64,000 nucleotides of DNA from JABMQB01 sp963666575 (GTDB lineage: Bacteria > Bacteroidota > Bacteroidia > Bacteroidales > Prolixibacteraceae), in contig CAXXYG010000004.1 in assembly GCA_963666575.2 (NCBI GenBank), positions 113,563 through 177,562 of the forward strand. The letters run 5' to 3'. Below the pieces are notes generated by a model. The model saw only the letters and a program-made list of their open reading frames with translations. It had not been told where the DNA came from and did not search any database. Position 1 is the first letter of the stretch. Every line of letters begins with the position of its first letter. Shown here one piece after another: positions 27,697-37,817 of the stretch. The translations under genes were made by a program, and so were the position numbers.

Positions 27697-30048
27697 ATGA
27701 AAAATTCAGTTAAATTAATATTTCGAAATCTTTTGAGAAAGCCGGTTACATCACTTATTAACCTGTTGGGACTTTCCGTAAGCCTTGCTTTGGTATTGAT
27801 TTTATTAGCATATTCTGTTAGTGAGTTTTCAACTGATAAATTTCACAAGAACCAAGAAAATATTTACCTGATTCAATCTGGAAACAACTGGTTTTATACT
27901 CCAGCAGTTTTGAAGCCTTCAATTGACGCCAATATTGCAGGAGTAAAAAAATCCATCAGGATGACAGATAAATGGAATCCTCCCATTTATCAGGTTGACA
28001 AAAATGATCCGGTGGAATCTGATTTGGTATTTTCAGATAAAGATTTTTTTGAACTCTTTGATTACACAGCTGAAGAAGGCAATCTTGAAACAGCACTCGA
28101 AAATCCAATGTCGGTTGTACTTTCAAGAAAACTCGCAACACGTTTGTTTGGAGATGAACCTGCTGCTGGAAGAACAATTAAATTAGATAATAAGCATTTG
28201 CTTACTGTAACCGCAGTCCTAAAGGAGCAACCTACTAATACCATATTTTCTTTTAATTCAATCAGCAATATTGAAACCATAAAACGGGTGCAGTCAAACA
28301 AAGGTGATTTTATAAACTGGGGATGGAACAACTACCAGACTTTTGTTTTTCTGGATAGAAAAGTAAATTCATCTATTGTGCAAAACCAGATTATTAAGTT
28401 GTTCCCTGATGAAGACAAGGAGAGGCTAGAGCAACTAAGTTTACTTCCGCTCGACGAAATATATTTTTCAAACAGCAAAAATGTTTGCAGTTTTATTAAG
28501 CGCAGAAGTAAATCGCAGGTAATTTACCTTGCCATTGTAGCTTCACTAGTATTAGTTGTGGCGCTTGTTAATTTTATTAATATTTCGGTAGCTCAATGGA
28601 GAGGCAAAATAAAACAAACTGGCATTTTAAAAATTGTCGGGGCAAAACGTTTTGAGCTAGTGATAAACATGCTTCTCGAAACCCTTTTATTATTTACTCT
28701 TTCATTGTTTTTTGCTTATTTGGTTGTTAATTTGGTTATCCCTGTTATTGCTAATGAAACAGCTATAACATTTAATCCACAATTAATATATTCCATCAAA
28801 TTTCTAACTGCCTCATTAATTTGTATTATTATTCTGAGTTTTTTATGCAGCATAATACCTTCGTTTCGTATTGCTTCTTCTGAAACCTTAATTAACCTCA
28901 AAAAGAAAATTGTTTTTAAGAATACAAAATCATTTGGAAAAGGAGTACTGGTATCAGTACAGTTTGTTGTGGCTATAGTTTTAATTATTTTTACCATTTT
29001 GGTGCAAAAACAAGTCGATTTCGCAAGCAATAACCTAGGTATTAATCAGGAAAATATTATTGGCGTTGAGATAACCAATCAGTTATCTAATAAAAAAGAC
29101 GTATTAATGGAATCGCTACTTGAACAAGCGAATGTCGAAGAGGTAACTTTTACGCAATATTATCCCGGGAAAACCAATTCGGGCTGGGGCATGGAGCTTC
29201 AATTAAACGGCGATAAAAAGCAAGTAGATTTTAGGACTTTCAGTGCTGATGCAGGTTTCTTCGATATTATGGGATTAAAATTGCTTAAAGGTCGGTTTTA
29301 TACAGATGACCTTGAAACTGATAAACACAAGGTGGTTGTAAATGAACAATTGCTTCGGGAATATGGAATATCTGATCCCATCGGAGTAATTTTGCCACGA
29401 TACAAAGGACCGGATTACGAAATTATTGGTGTTGTGAAAAATTTCCATTTCCGACCAGTAAATGAACCTATTGCTCCGTTGGTAATCCGTAACGATAATT
29501 ATGCATCAATAGTGTTGGTGAAACTAAAAACTGAAGATTTTAACTCGTTACGAAATACTCTTGAAAACATTCAAACTATGACTGCCGAATTATCTCCTTC
29601 ATTCCCGGTTAAGGTTTCTTTTTTTAGCCAGGCGGTTGGACATTTATATCAGGCAGAAGTGAAGTTCAGGAAAGCATTTACAATGTTTTCCTTGTGTGCC
29701 ATAATTATTAGTTGTATGGGTATTCTTGCAATGTCGATGTTTGCTGCGCAAAACCGTATAAAAGAAATTGGTATCCGCAAAGTAAACGGCGCTAAAGTAT
29801 CGGAAATATTGGCTTTGCTCAACTCCGATTTTATAAAATGGGTGGTCATTGCTTTTGTAATTGCTACTCCAGTCGCATTTTATGCCATGAATAAATGGCT
29901 CGAAAACTTCGCCTACAAAACCACTTTAAGCTGGTGGATATTTGCTCTTGCCGGAGTTTTTGCATTGGGAATTGCCTTGCTAACCGTTACTTGGCAAAGC
30001 TGGCGGGCTGCTACAAGGAATCCAGTGGACGCCCTTCGATACGAGTAG
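27697..30048 (+). CDS. FtsX/MacB-type ABC permease P5
   Basis: 783 residues. N-terminal marker EFSTDKFHKNQENIYLI. The first cytoplasmic loop is degenerate (WRGKIKQTGILKIVGAKRF), the second consensus (RIKEIGIRKVNGAKVSE). Domain 2 has GVVKNFHFRPVNEPIAP. The constant C-terminal block is complete (WLENFAYKTTLSWWIFALAG). Bases 29914-29979 are identical to 32380-32445 of P6, although the two proteins differ greatly in their first 600 residues. It ends VDALRYE with the CGA/TAG codon form and carries a family A repeat. Confidence 0.93.
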   Translation: MKNSVKLIFRNLLRKPVTSLINLLGLSVSLALVLILLAYSVSEFSTDKFHKNQENIYLIQSGNNWFYTPAVLKPSIDANIAGVKKSIRMTDKWNPPIYQVDKNDPVESDLVFSDKDFFELFDYTAEEGNLETALENPMSVVLSRKLATRLFGDEPAAGRTIKLDNKHLLTVTAVLKEQPTNTIFSFNSISNIETIKRVQSNKGDFINWGWNNYQTFVFLDRKVNSSIVQNQIIKLFPDEDKERLEQLSLLPLDEIYFSNSKNVCSFIKRRSKSQVIYLAIVASLVLVVALVNFINISVAQWRGKIKQTGILKIVGAKRFELVINMLLETLLLFTLSLFFAYLVVNLVIPVIANETAITFNPQLIYSIKFLTASLICIIILSFLCSIIPSFRIASSETLINLKKKIVFKNTKSFGKGVLVSVQFVVAIVLIIFTILVQKQVDFASNNLGINQENIIGVEITNQLSNKKDVLMESLLEQANVEEVTFTQYYPGKTNSGWGMELQLNGDKKQVDFRTFSADAGFFDIMGLKLLKGRFYTDDLETDKHKVVVNEQLLREYGISDPIGVILPRYKGPDYEIIGVVKNFHFRPVNEPIAPLVIRNDNYASIVLVKLKTEDFNSLRNTLENIQTMTAELSPSFPVKVSFFSQAVGHLYQAEVKFRKAFTMFSLCAIIISCMGILAMSMFAAQNRIKEIGIRKVNGAKVSEILALLNSDFIKWVVIAFVIATPVAFYAMNKWLENFAYKTTLSWWIFALAGVFALGIALLTVTWQSWRAATRNPVDALRYE

Positions 30049-30108
30049 AGAAGGGTGGACATCCCGATAGTGAAACGTATCGGGATGGAAGCGTTGAGGT
30101 ATGAGTAA
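30049..30108 (+). repeat. Family A repeat copy 3 with displaced gene end
   Basis: The clearest copy. The hairpin CATCCCGATA (30060-30069), loop GTGAAACG, TATCGGGATG (30078-30087) is perfect over 10 bp. The displaced end at 30085-30108 reads E-A-L-R-Y-E-stop in the AGG codon form. A second stem, CCCTTC (30032-30037, inside P5) with GAAGGG (30050-30055), spans the P5 stop codon. GTGGA (30025-30029) and ATGGA (30085-30089) flank the 60-bp unit. Confidence 0.85.
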
Positions 30109-30129
30109 ACAATTACAAAATAAACCGAT

Positions 30130-32514
30130 ATGTACAATCTAAAAATAATATTCCGACGCTTGCTGAAAGACAAAACTTTTTCAAGTCTTAATATTTTTGG
30201 TTTGGTTATAGGAATAACATCTTTTCTTATTCTTTTTTTATATGTAAGCAACGAAAAGAGTTTTGACAAACACTTTGATGATCATGAGAATATTTACCGT
30301 GTAACTTCAGTCCCCGTTGATCAAAACAATGCTCCTTGGGCTAGAAGTTTGGGAATTATTCATAAAGCATCAGCCGATTTTTCTGAAGTGGAATTAGCAA
30401 CTCAATTTACCCATTGCGATATTGGAACCATTAAATTGAATGATAAGTTGCTTCAGCAAAAAAATATTATGTCCGTTGACTGTGAATTTATGGAGATGTT
30501 TGATGTGGAAGCTAAGGTCGGAAACTTATCAGAAATTGAAAAACCAAATACTGTATTTATTACTGAAGACTTTGCCAAGAAATACTTTAAGGGTGAAAAT
30601 CCGGTTGGCAAATACATTTGTATTGAAGCCTTACAATATGTCCGAAATCTTGGTGATTATGAAATCAAGGGGATTGTAAAAAATACCCATCCGAAAACAC
30701 ATTTTAAGTACGAAATGCTAATTTCCCAGAATGGAGGTTTGCAAGAGCGTTTTAATCAATTACTTGAAAGGAAAATATATTGGGCATATAACTATTTTAA
30801 AGTAAAAAAGGGAACATCACCAGCTTTGCTTGCAGAAAAGCTCAAGTCTTATTATGATGCGAGTAGTTTTAAAAAAGTTCGTGGGCCACAAGAATATAAT
30901 TTTTCCTTGGTTCCAATGGATGATATTCATTTAAAATCAGACTTTCGGTTCGAGCTTCGTGAGAGTTCCAATAAAATCAATATCGGGCTATTTGTTCTTA
31001 TTTCATTTGTTGTTCTTTTGGTATCACTTTTAAATTTCACCAACTTAACAATTGCCAAACTCATCAAACGCTCTAAAGAATTGGGACTAAAAAAATCTAT
31101 CGGGGCAAATAGAGCACAATTAATAAAACAAGTATTGGGCGAGGTTTTACTTTTTTGCCTGTTTGCCATTTTTATTTCTTTCATTGGAATAGAAATCTTA
31201 AAGCCTTTTATTAACCGCTTTTTCGAAGTGGAATTTGAAGTATATTATACAGAACCAGTGGTGTATTTAAGTATTCTTGCTGTTTTGTTTATATGCTTGG
31301 GGCTGGCAGCCATTTTTGTTGTTGTCTTTTTTCTTGGTCGAAACACAGCCATTGATATTCTTTCCAAAAGAAATAATTATTCAGGTAATTTGGTTTTAAA
31401 AACATTATTGGTAATTCAGATATGTATTGTTATTATTCTGTTGTCAGGTACCTTCCTGGTAAGCAAACAAATCAATTTTATTCTGGGGAACCCATTGGGT
31501 TTCGATAAAGAAAATGTAGTGGTACTCCAACTTAAAGATTTCTCAAAAGACCCTGTTGTATTTTCAAATGAATTGAAGAAGTTAAGCCAGATTAAGTCAG
31601 TAGGATTTTCCTTCCAGTATTTTGGTTATCCTACCCAAAGTTTACAGCTTGAGGATCTTGGTATTGATGGTCGGGCTGAATTAGTATTTTCCAATTATGA
31701 TTATCTGAAAACAATGAATATTGAGTTGTCAAAGAATTGGATCAACCTATCTGATGATACCATTCAGGGCTTGATTATTAATGAACATCTGTACAGTCGA
31801 CTCATGGAAAGACATGGGAGTTTGGAAGCATTTAATACCTATTGGGGTAGCCAAGAGTCAACAGGAGGTTCAAGTCTGAATTTAATTGGTGTTGCTAAAG
31901 ACTTTAATTACAATTCTGCTCATCAGTCAATTGGCGATTTTGCTTTTATTCTTAATGAACCTAGAAACAGGACATGGGCACGATTTACTCATGTTCGTTT
32001 CGTGCCTGGGGATTTAAGAGCAACAATGAGTAAGATTCAAGAAATATGGAGCGATTACTATCCTGAACAAGAATTCAATTATTTCTTTATGGATGAAAAA
32101 ATAGCTCAGCAATACAAAGCTGAAACCATTCTTAGCCGCATTCTTTTTGCTTTTTCAAGCATTGGCATACTGATTAGCATAATCGGTATTAGTGCTTTGG
32201 CGCTGTTTATTTCGCAGCAACGAACGAAAGAAATTGGTATTAGAAAAGTGAATGGGGCAAATGTTTCAGAAATTTTAGCTCTTCTTAATAAAGGTTTTAT
32301 AAAATGGGTAACCATAGCCTTTATAGTAGCCTGCCCAATTGCCTGGTACGCCATGAATAAATGGCTCGAAAACTTTGCGTACAAAACCACTTTAAGCTGG
32401 TGGATATTTGCTCTTGCCGGAGTTTTTGCATTGGGAATTGCCTTGTTAACGGTTAGTTGGCAGAGTTGGAGAACAGCTACAAGGAATCCAGTGGATGCCC
32501 TCCGAAACGAGTAG
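30130..32514 (+). CDS. FtsX/MacB-type ABC permease P6
   Basis: 794 residues. N-terminal marker EKSFDKHFDDHENIYRV. Cytoplasmic loops are RSKELGLKKSIGANRAQ and RTKEIGIRKVNGANVSE, both usable. Domain 2 has GVAKDFNYNSAHQSIGD. The C-terminal block is nearly identical at DNA level to that of P5. The protein ends ALRNE, an Asn replacing the usual Tyr. A family A and then a family B repeat follow. Confidence 0.93.
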   Translation: MYNLKIIFRRLLKDKTFSSLNIFGLVIGITSFLILFLYVSNEKSFDKHFDDHENIYRVTSVPVDQNNAPWARSLGIIHKASADFSEVELATQFTHCDIGTIKLNDKLLQQKNIMSVDCEFMEMFDVEAKVGNLSEIEKPNTVFITEDFAKKYFKGENPVGKYICIEALQYVRNLGDYEIKGIVKNTHPKTHFKYEMLISQNGGLQERFNQLLERKIYWAYNYFKVKKGTSPALLAEKLKSYYDASSFKKVRGPQEYNFSLVPMDDIHLKSDFRFELRESSNKINIGLFVLISFVVLLVSLLNFTNLTIAKLIKRSKELGLKKSIGANRAQLIKQVLGEVLLFCLFAIFISFIGIEILKPFINRFFEVEFEVYYTEPVVYLSILAVLFICLGLAAIFVVVFFLGRNTAIDILSKRNNYSGNLVLKTLLVIQICIVIILLSGTFLVSKQINFILGNPLGFDKENVVVLQLKDFSKDPVVFSNELKKLSQIKSVGFSFQYFGYPTQSLQLEDLGIDGRAELVFSNYDYLKTMNIELSKNWINLSDDTIQGLIINEHLYSRLMERHGSLEAFNTYWGSQESTGGSSLNLIGVAKDFNYNSAHQSIGDFAFILNEPRNRTWARFTHVRFVPGDLRATMSKIQEIWSDYYPEQEFNYFFMDEKIAQQYKAETILSRILFAFSSIGILISIIGISALALFISQQRTKEIGIRKVNGANVSEILALLNKGFIKWVTIAFIVACPIAWYAMNKWLENFAYKTTLSWWIFALAGVFALGIALLTVSWQSWRTATRNPVDALRNE

Positions 32515-32574
32515 AGAAGGGTGGACATCCCGATAGTGAAAAGTATCGGGATGGAGGCGTAGAGGTATGAATAA
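32515..32574 (+). repeat. Family A repeat copy 4 with displaced gene end
   Basis: Hairpin CATCCCGATA / TATCGGGATG (32526-32553) with loop GTGAAAAG. The displaced end 32551-32574 reads E-A-stop-R-Y-E-stop, so it has decayed by one base change. Confidence 0.85.
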
Positions 32575-32665
32575 GTCTTGAACTATGATTAAAATGAGGA
32601 ATATGAAAACTATGATTTTGGACACTGAAATTATCAAATTTTGTTTCATAATCAAAGATATAGAC
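32575..32665 (+). repeat. Family B repeat copy 2 (degenerate)
   Basis: Starts with GTCTTGAACTATGATT right after the displaced gene end and ends near AATCAAAGATATAGAC. The right terminus is a weak match to the other copies. No orphan 3' end is recognisable to its right. Confidence 0.55.
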
Positions 32666-32717
32666 CAATATATTTTTTAATTTGATTTAATTAATTTGAA
32701 TTATAAATTGAAAACCT

Positions 32718-35102
32718 ATGATACGCTCATTAAAAATAATAATACGGAATATAATAAAATTTAAGTTGTATTCTACTTTGAATGTAATTGGATTAAGTAT
32801 TGGACTTGCCTCAGTAATATTTATTTTTCTATGGATATTTAATGAAACGAGTTACGATAAATTTAACAACAACTATTCAAATATTTATCAAATAAATTTA
32901 GAAACAAAGGATGCAGGTCGTTGGGATGGTTCTCCGGCACCTTTTGCTCCGGCAATAATCGATAATGTATCTGCCGTGCGCTCAGCAACCCGTATTATGG
33001 AATCGCCTGATTTTGCTTTTAGCACAGGCGGAAAAATGTTTTATGAAGAAAACGGGATTATTTCTGATCCTGAAATTTTTGATATTTTTTCATTAAAAAC
33101 AATAATGGGCGATCCAAAAGAAGCTTTAAATACAGTTGGGTCGATGGTGGTTACAAAATCGTTTGCGTATAAATATTTTGGCGATGAAAATCCGGTAAAT
33201 AAACAACTCAGTTTGGAGGGGCGGGGGTATTTGACCATAAAAGCAGTAATTGAAGATATTCCGGTTCAATCGCACTTACAATTTGATTATATCCTTTCAC
33301 ACAAATTTGCAGTTGAATACCATATTTGCGGTATGGAATGGGGCGATCCAAATTTTGCAACGTATATTTTATTACATAAAAATGTTGACACCGAAAATGT
33401 ATTAAGTGCAATTACTCAGGTGGCTATGGATAACAAATTCCCACATGTCTTTTATGGCGATAATACATTAGCCCTGCGGCCTTTAAAAGATATTTATCTT
33501 GATTATGTAACTGAAAGCGAAATAGGTGAATCTGGCGATGTACGAAAAGTATTTGTTTTTGGATCGGTTGGAATTCTTATTCTATTGCTTGCATGTATCA
33601 ATTATATTAATCTTTCGGTTTCACTATTTTCTAAGAGGCAAAAAAATACATCGGTTCGTAAAATTTGCGGAGCTTTCCGTAAGGAAATTTTTGTGCAGTA
33701 TTTTTCTGAAACATTGTTGTTAATTTTTGTTTCGCTGATTTTTGCAATCGTTTTAGTGGTTTTATTAAAACCGGCTTTTATTTCATTTATAGGAAAAGGA
33801 ATTGGAATATCCTTACTAGATCCTCAAATTGTTTTATTTATTGCAGCAGTATTTTTCGGGACGATTATTTTATGTGGATTATACCCTTCATTTCTGCTTT
33901 CGGGACAAAAAAGTTTAAAGTTTTTTGAAAAGTTTAAAAGAGAAAATTCAAATAACAAGGGATTAAAAATAATGGTTGTTGTTCAGAATGCCATTTCAAT
34001 TTTACTGATTGTATGTACCATTGGGATTTTTAAACAGATGAATTTTATAAGTAAAAAGAGCCTTGGATTTGATGCAGAGCAGATTGCTTATATAAGCCTT
34101 CGGGGAAATATTTCAACAAATATAAATACAGTTAAAGAAAGATTAGCCACTTATTCAGGAATCAATCAAATTGCGTTTAAAGATTGTGAGCCATTTGGCC
34201 TTCGGAATGTTACAAGCGGTATTATTTGGAAGGAAAATGGTGAAATTAAAAACACCGGAGAACAAAATAATTTCTTTTCTGAAACAACAAAAATTGATCC
34301 TGAATATTTTGATCTGATGGATGTTAAATTTGTACAAGGCACTAATTTCGAAAAAGATATTAATCCCAATATAAAAAATTACATCCTGAATGAAGAAGCT
34401 GTCAGGCAAATGAATTTACTCGATCCTGTTGGGACAGAATTTGCATTGTATGGCCAATGGGGAAGGGTTGTAGGAGTAATTAAAGACACTTATTTTAAAT
34501 CTCTTCACGAAGAAGTTCAGCCTCAGGTTTTTCATTCATACCGCAATCTTGACGAGGAAAGCTATTTTGGAATTATGTATCTGAAAATTGCTGGTGATAA
34601 TACGGCAGAAACTCTGGCATTCCTTGAAGATATATGGTTTGAATATAATTCTGACATACCTTTTGAATACCACTTTTTGGATAGTGAATATGAATCATTA
34701 TACAAAGCCGACCGTCGTACAGCACAAATGATTAACCTTTTTTCAATCCTTGCGGTGATTATTGCCTGTCTCGGATTGTTTGGGCAATCGACACTGGCAG
34801 CCGAAAACAGGATTAAGGAAATAGGAATTAGGAAAGTAAATGGAGCAAAAATTGGCGAAGTTATAGCTTTACTAAACAGTGATTTTGTTAAATGGATGGT
34901 TGTTGCAATTTTAGTTTCTACCCCGCTTGCCTGGTATGCTTTAAATAAATGGCTTGAAAATTTTGCCTACAAAACCAGCTTGAGTTGGTGGATTTTTGTT
35001 TTGGCTGGGATGTTGGCCTTGGGGATTGCCTTGCTCACTGTGAGCTGGCAAAGCTGGAGAGCCGCTACAAGGAATCCGGTGGAGGCGTTGAGGTATGAAT
35101 AA
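32718..35102 (+). CDS. FtsX/MacB-type ABC permease P7
   Basis: 794 residues. N-terminal marker ETSYDKFNNNYSNIYQI. The first cytoplasmic loop is degenerate (SKRQKNTSVRKICGAFR), the second consensus (RIKEIGIRKVNGAKIGE). Domain 2 has GVIKDTYFKSLHEEVQP. The constant block reads WLENFAYKTSLSWWIFVLAG. It ends in the AGG-TAT-GAA-TAA form, with no family A repeat but a family B repeat starting at the next base. Confidence 0.93.
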   Translation: MIRSLKIIIRNIIKFKLYSTLNVIGLSIGLASVIFIFLWIFNETSYDKFNNNYSNIYQINLETKDAGRWDGSPAPFAPAIIDNVSAVRSATRIMESPDFAFSTGGKMFYEENGIISDPEIFDIFSLKTIMGDPKEALNTVGSMVVTKSFAYKYFGDENPVNKQLSLEGRGYLTIKAVIEDIPVQSHLQFDYILSHKFAVEYHICGMEWGDPNFATYILLHKNVDTENVLSAITQVAMDNKFPHVFYGDNTLALRPLKDIYLDYVTESEIGESGDVRKVFVFGSVGILILLLACINYINLSVSLFSKRQKNTSVRKICGAFRKEIFVQYFSETLLLIFVSLIFAIVLVVLLKPAFISFIGKGIGISLLDPQIVLFIAAVFFGTIILCGLYPSFLLSGQKSLKFFEKFKRENSNNKGLKIMVVVQNAISILLIVCTIGIFKQMNFISKKSLGFDAEQIAYISLRGNISTNINTVKERLATYSGINQIAFKDCEPFGLRNVTSGIIWKENGEIKNTGEQNNFFSETTKIDPEYFDLMDVKFVQGTNFEKDINPNIKNYILNEEAVRQMNLLDPVGTEFALYGQWGRVVGVIKDTYFKSLHEEVQPQVFHSYRNLDEESYFGIMYLKIAGDNTAETLAFLEDIWFEYNSDIPFEYHFLDSEYESLYKADRRTAQMINLFSILAVIIACLGLFGQSTLAAENRIKEIGIRKVNGAKIGEVIALLNSDFVKWMVVAILVSTPLAWYALNKWLENFAYKTSLSWWIFVLAGMLALGIALLTVSWQSWRAATRNPVEALRYE

Positions 35103-35198
35103 GTCTTGAACTTTGATTAAATGATGAATTGAAAATTATGATTTTGAAAGGACAAAGATCAAAGTCTTAATGAAATCAAACGAATCAAAGTCCCGGAC
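35103..35198 (+). repeat. Family B repeat copy 3 (short, non-coding)
   Basis: Begins GTCTTGAACTTTGATT and ends AATCAAAGTCCCGGAC, giving inverted termini with a few mismatches. No gene inside. Confidence 0.65.
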
Positions 35199-35201
35199 AT
35201 T

Positions 35202-35246
35202 TGGAAAGCGGCAACAAAAAATCCCATAGGAAGTTTGACAAACTAA
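35202..35246 (+). pseudogene. Orphan 3' end of a permease gene (decayed)
   Basis: 45 bp reading W-K-A-A-T-K-N-P-I-G-S-L-T-N-stop, a recognisable but mutated copy of the constant end. There is no gene body in front. It sits directly to the right of family B copy 3. Confidence 0.7.
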
Positions 35247-35272
35247 TAAACTTTAAAATAAAATTATAAAGC

Positions 35273-37648
35273 ATGTTAAAATATTTTTTAAAACTTAGTT
35301 TTCGAAATATCCTTAAAAGCAAAACAAATACGGGTATTAAAATTGCCAGTTTGGTTTTAGGTATTACAATTATGATGCTAATTGTTGCATATGCTGCTAA
35401 TGAGTTAAGTGTCGATAAATTTCATTCTAAAGCGGACAGGATTTATAAAATAACATACGGAAATTCGAGCCTCACCCCGGGCCCTTTAAACGAATATCTG
35501 TTGGAGCAGTTTCCTGAAATTGAACAAACTACTCACATTGAAACACGTCAGTTGTTTATTTTTTCACCTGTAATTAACTACAACAATCAGGCTTTTGAAA
35601 TTGATAATTATTATTCTGCTGATCCGGGTTTTTTTGAGATATTTAATTTTGAAGTCCTTTATGGTGATTTAAAATCGGCCATCGAATCTCCCTTTTCTCT
35701 TGTCCTTACTGAGCATGAAGCTTTAAGGTTGTTCAATACTAAAAATCCCATTGGCGAAACTGTAACCTGGAAAACAACTCAGGACTTCACTTTTACAGTT
35801 CGGGCCGTTGTTAAAGATTTACCATCAAATTCTTCCATTCAATTTAATGGGCTTATTTCCGATGCATCGGTTAATGGAATGGGTGGTAGTCGTTATTCAA
35901 CTAGCTGGGGGCATACTGTTTACGAAAGTTATTTGCTTTTAAAGCCGAATGTTGAAGCTATTGCCCTTGAGGAAAAATTGGCGGCTAACCTGATTACATA
36001 TTACAATAATAATTTGTCGAATTCGGCAAGCGAAAACGATGCAAAAACAAATCCAATTAAACTTCACAGCCTAAAAGAAGTTTATTTTAATAAAAACCTC
36101 TCAAACGATACAACCAACCGTGGCAACAGGTTGCTTGTTAATATGCTGCTTATAATTGGTGCGATTGTTATGTTATTATCGGTAATTAATTATATAAACC
36201 TTACAACGGCACTTGTATCAAGTCGGACCAAAGAGATAGGAATTCAAAAGTTAGTTGGCTCAAACCAATACAATCTAATATTGCAGCACCTTTCTGAAAC
36301 AACCCTGATTAGTTTTTTTGCAGTTGTAATTGGAACAATATTAGCCCTGGCATCAATCGACTCATTCAGCAATTTTATGAATGTTGTAAACGGGTTAAAA
36401 TTTCAAGTGTGGATGTTTGTTGTGCTAGTACCAGCTGTTCTGGTATTAGGATTTATTTCAGGAATTTATCCGGCACTTATGCTTTCAACGCAAAAAGCGA
36501 TTGATATCATTAAGAAAAAATCAAGTGGCCGATACAAAGGTGGAAATTTCCGTCATTCTCTAATTATTTTTCAATTTTCTGTGACCATTGTTTTGGTAGT
36601 TGCAACATTTGTAATTTACAAACAGTTAAATTTCATAAAAGATAGAGACCTTGGAATACCTAAAGAACAGATAGTTTATGCAAAACTCCCATTCCAGATT
36701 TTAAGGGGAAATAAAGAAACTTTGCGTGAACGTTTACTTACTTTGCCTGAGGTTGAACAAGCTGCATTTTCAAGTAATATTTTTGGACAAATTGAAGGAT
36801 TAAATAGCATGGAAATGGATGGCAAAACCTTAAATTTTGCTACTACCTGGGTCGATGCTGAATTTCTCGATCTTTATAAATTACAGCTTAAAGAAGGACG
36901 TTTTTTCTCAAAAGAACTAAAAACAGATGTGAATGCCACAGCTTTGCTTAACGAAGCTGCTGTGCGTGATTTTGGAGTAGAGGACCCCTTTCAGATAAAT
37001 ATACGTGTTCCAGGCGGAAAAGCTAAAGTGGTAGGCATTGTAGAAGATTTTAATTATAAATCGTTACACAATAAAATTGAGCCGTTAGCAATAATTTATC
37101 TTCCACGGCAAGGGCAATTTGTAAATTTAAAATTGGCAGGGAGTAACATTTCAGCAACCTTAAAAAAAGTGAGTGCAGTTTGGGAAGAATTGGCCCCAGG
37201 CCTACCGTTTAGTTACCATTTTCTTGATGCCGATTTTGAAAAACTGTATAAAAAAGATGAGCAAATGGCAAAGGCTGTTACACTTTTTTCACTTATAGCC
37301 ATTGTAATTGCAGCTTTGGGGATATTAGGCCTTTCAATTTTTATGGCAGGGAGCCGAATCAAAGAAATTGGTATCCGCAAAATAAACGGCGCGAAAATTT
37401 CGGAAGTGCTGGCAATGCTGAATAAAGATTTTGTTAAATGGGTGGTTATCGCTTTTGTGATTGCCACACCAATTGCCTGGTATTTTATGAATATATGGCT
37501 TGAAAACTTCGCCTATAAAACCACTCTAAGCTGGTGGATTTTTGTTTTGGCTGGTTTAATGGCTTTAGGAATTGCTTTGCTGACTGTTTCATTTCAGTCG
37601 TGGAAAGCAGCAACCAGAAACCCGGTGGACGCCCTTCGATACGAGTAG
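35273..37648 (+). CDS. FtsX/MacB-type ABC permease P8
   Basis: 791 residues. N-terminal marker ELSVDKFHSKADRIYKI. Both cytoplasmic loops are good: RTKEIGIQKLVGSNQYN and RIKEIGIRKINGAKISE. Domain 2 has GIVEDFNYKSLHNKIEP. The constant block is WLENFAYKTTLSWWIFVLAG, with an unusual Ile (FMNIWLENF) where most copies have MNKW. It ends VDALRYE (CGA/TAG form) with a family A repeat, then a beta-repeat protein gene 169 bp further on. Confidence 0.93.
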   Translation: MLKYFLKLSFRNILKSKTNTGIKIASLVLGITIMMLIVAYAANELSVDKFHSKADRIYKITYGNSSLTPGPLNEYLLEQFPEIEQTTHIETRQLFIFSPVINYNNQAFEIDNYYSADPGFFEIFNFEVLYGDLKSAIESPFSLVLTEHEALRLFNTKNPIGETVTWKTTQDFTFTVRAVVKDLPSNSSIQFNGLISDASVNGMGGSRYSTSWGHTVYESYLLLKPNVEAIALEEKLAANLITYYNNNLSNSASENDAKTNPIKLHSLKEVYFNKNLSNDTTNRGNRLLVNMLLIIGAIVMLLSVINYINLTTALVSSRTKEIGIQKLVGSNQYNLILQHLSETTLISFFAVVIGTILALASIDSFSNFMNVVNGLKFQVWMFVVLVPAVLVLGFISGIYPALMLSTQKAIDIIKKKSSGRYKGGNFRHSLIIFQFSVTIVLVVATFVIYKQLNFIKDRDLGIPKEQIVYAKLPFQILRGNKETLRERLLTLPEVEQAAFSSNIFGQIEGLNSMEMDGKTLNFATTWVDAEFLDLYKLQLKEGRFFSKELKTDVNATALLNEAAVRDFGVEDPFQINIRVPGGKAKVVGIVEDFNYKSLHNKIEPLAIIYLPRQGQFVNLKLAGSNISATLKKVSAVWEELAPGLPFSYHFLDADFEKLYKKDEQMAKAVTLFSLIAIVIAALGILGLSIFMAGSRIKEIGIRKINGAKISEVLAMLNKDFVKWVVIAFVIATPIAWYFMNIWLENFAYKTTLSWWIFVLAGLMALGIALLTVSFQSWKAATRNPVDALRYE

Positions 37649-37707
37649 GGAAGGGTCACATCCCGATAGTGAAACGTATCGGGATAGAGGTATTAAGGTA
37701 CAAGTAG
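37649..37707 (+). repeat. Family A repeat copy 5 with displaced gene end
   Basis: Hairpin ATCCCGATA / TATCGGGAT at 37660-37685 with loop GTGAAACG. The displaced end 37684-37707 reads E-V-L-R-Y-K-stop. One base shorter than the 60-bp standard unit. Confidence 0.8.
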
Positions 37708-37817
37708 GATTTATTTCGGGAAATAATGGAACTTTCAGTTAAATTGTAACATTATTGAAGAATAAACGTCGAAAAAGAATGCACCTTATATTAGGTTAAA
37801 CAAATAAAACTTTTACT

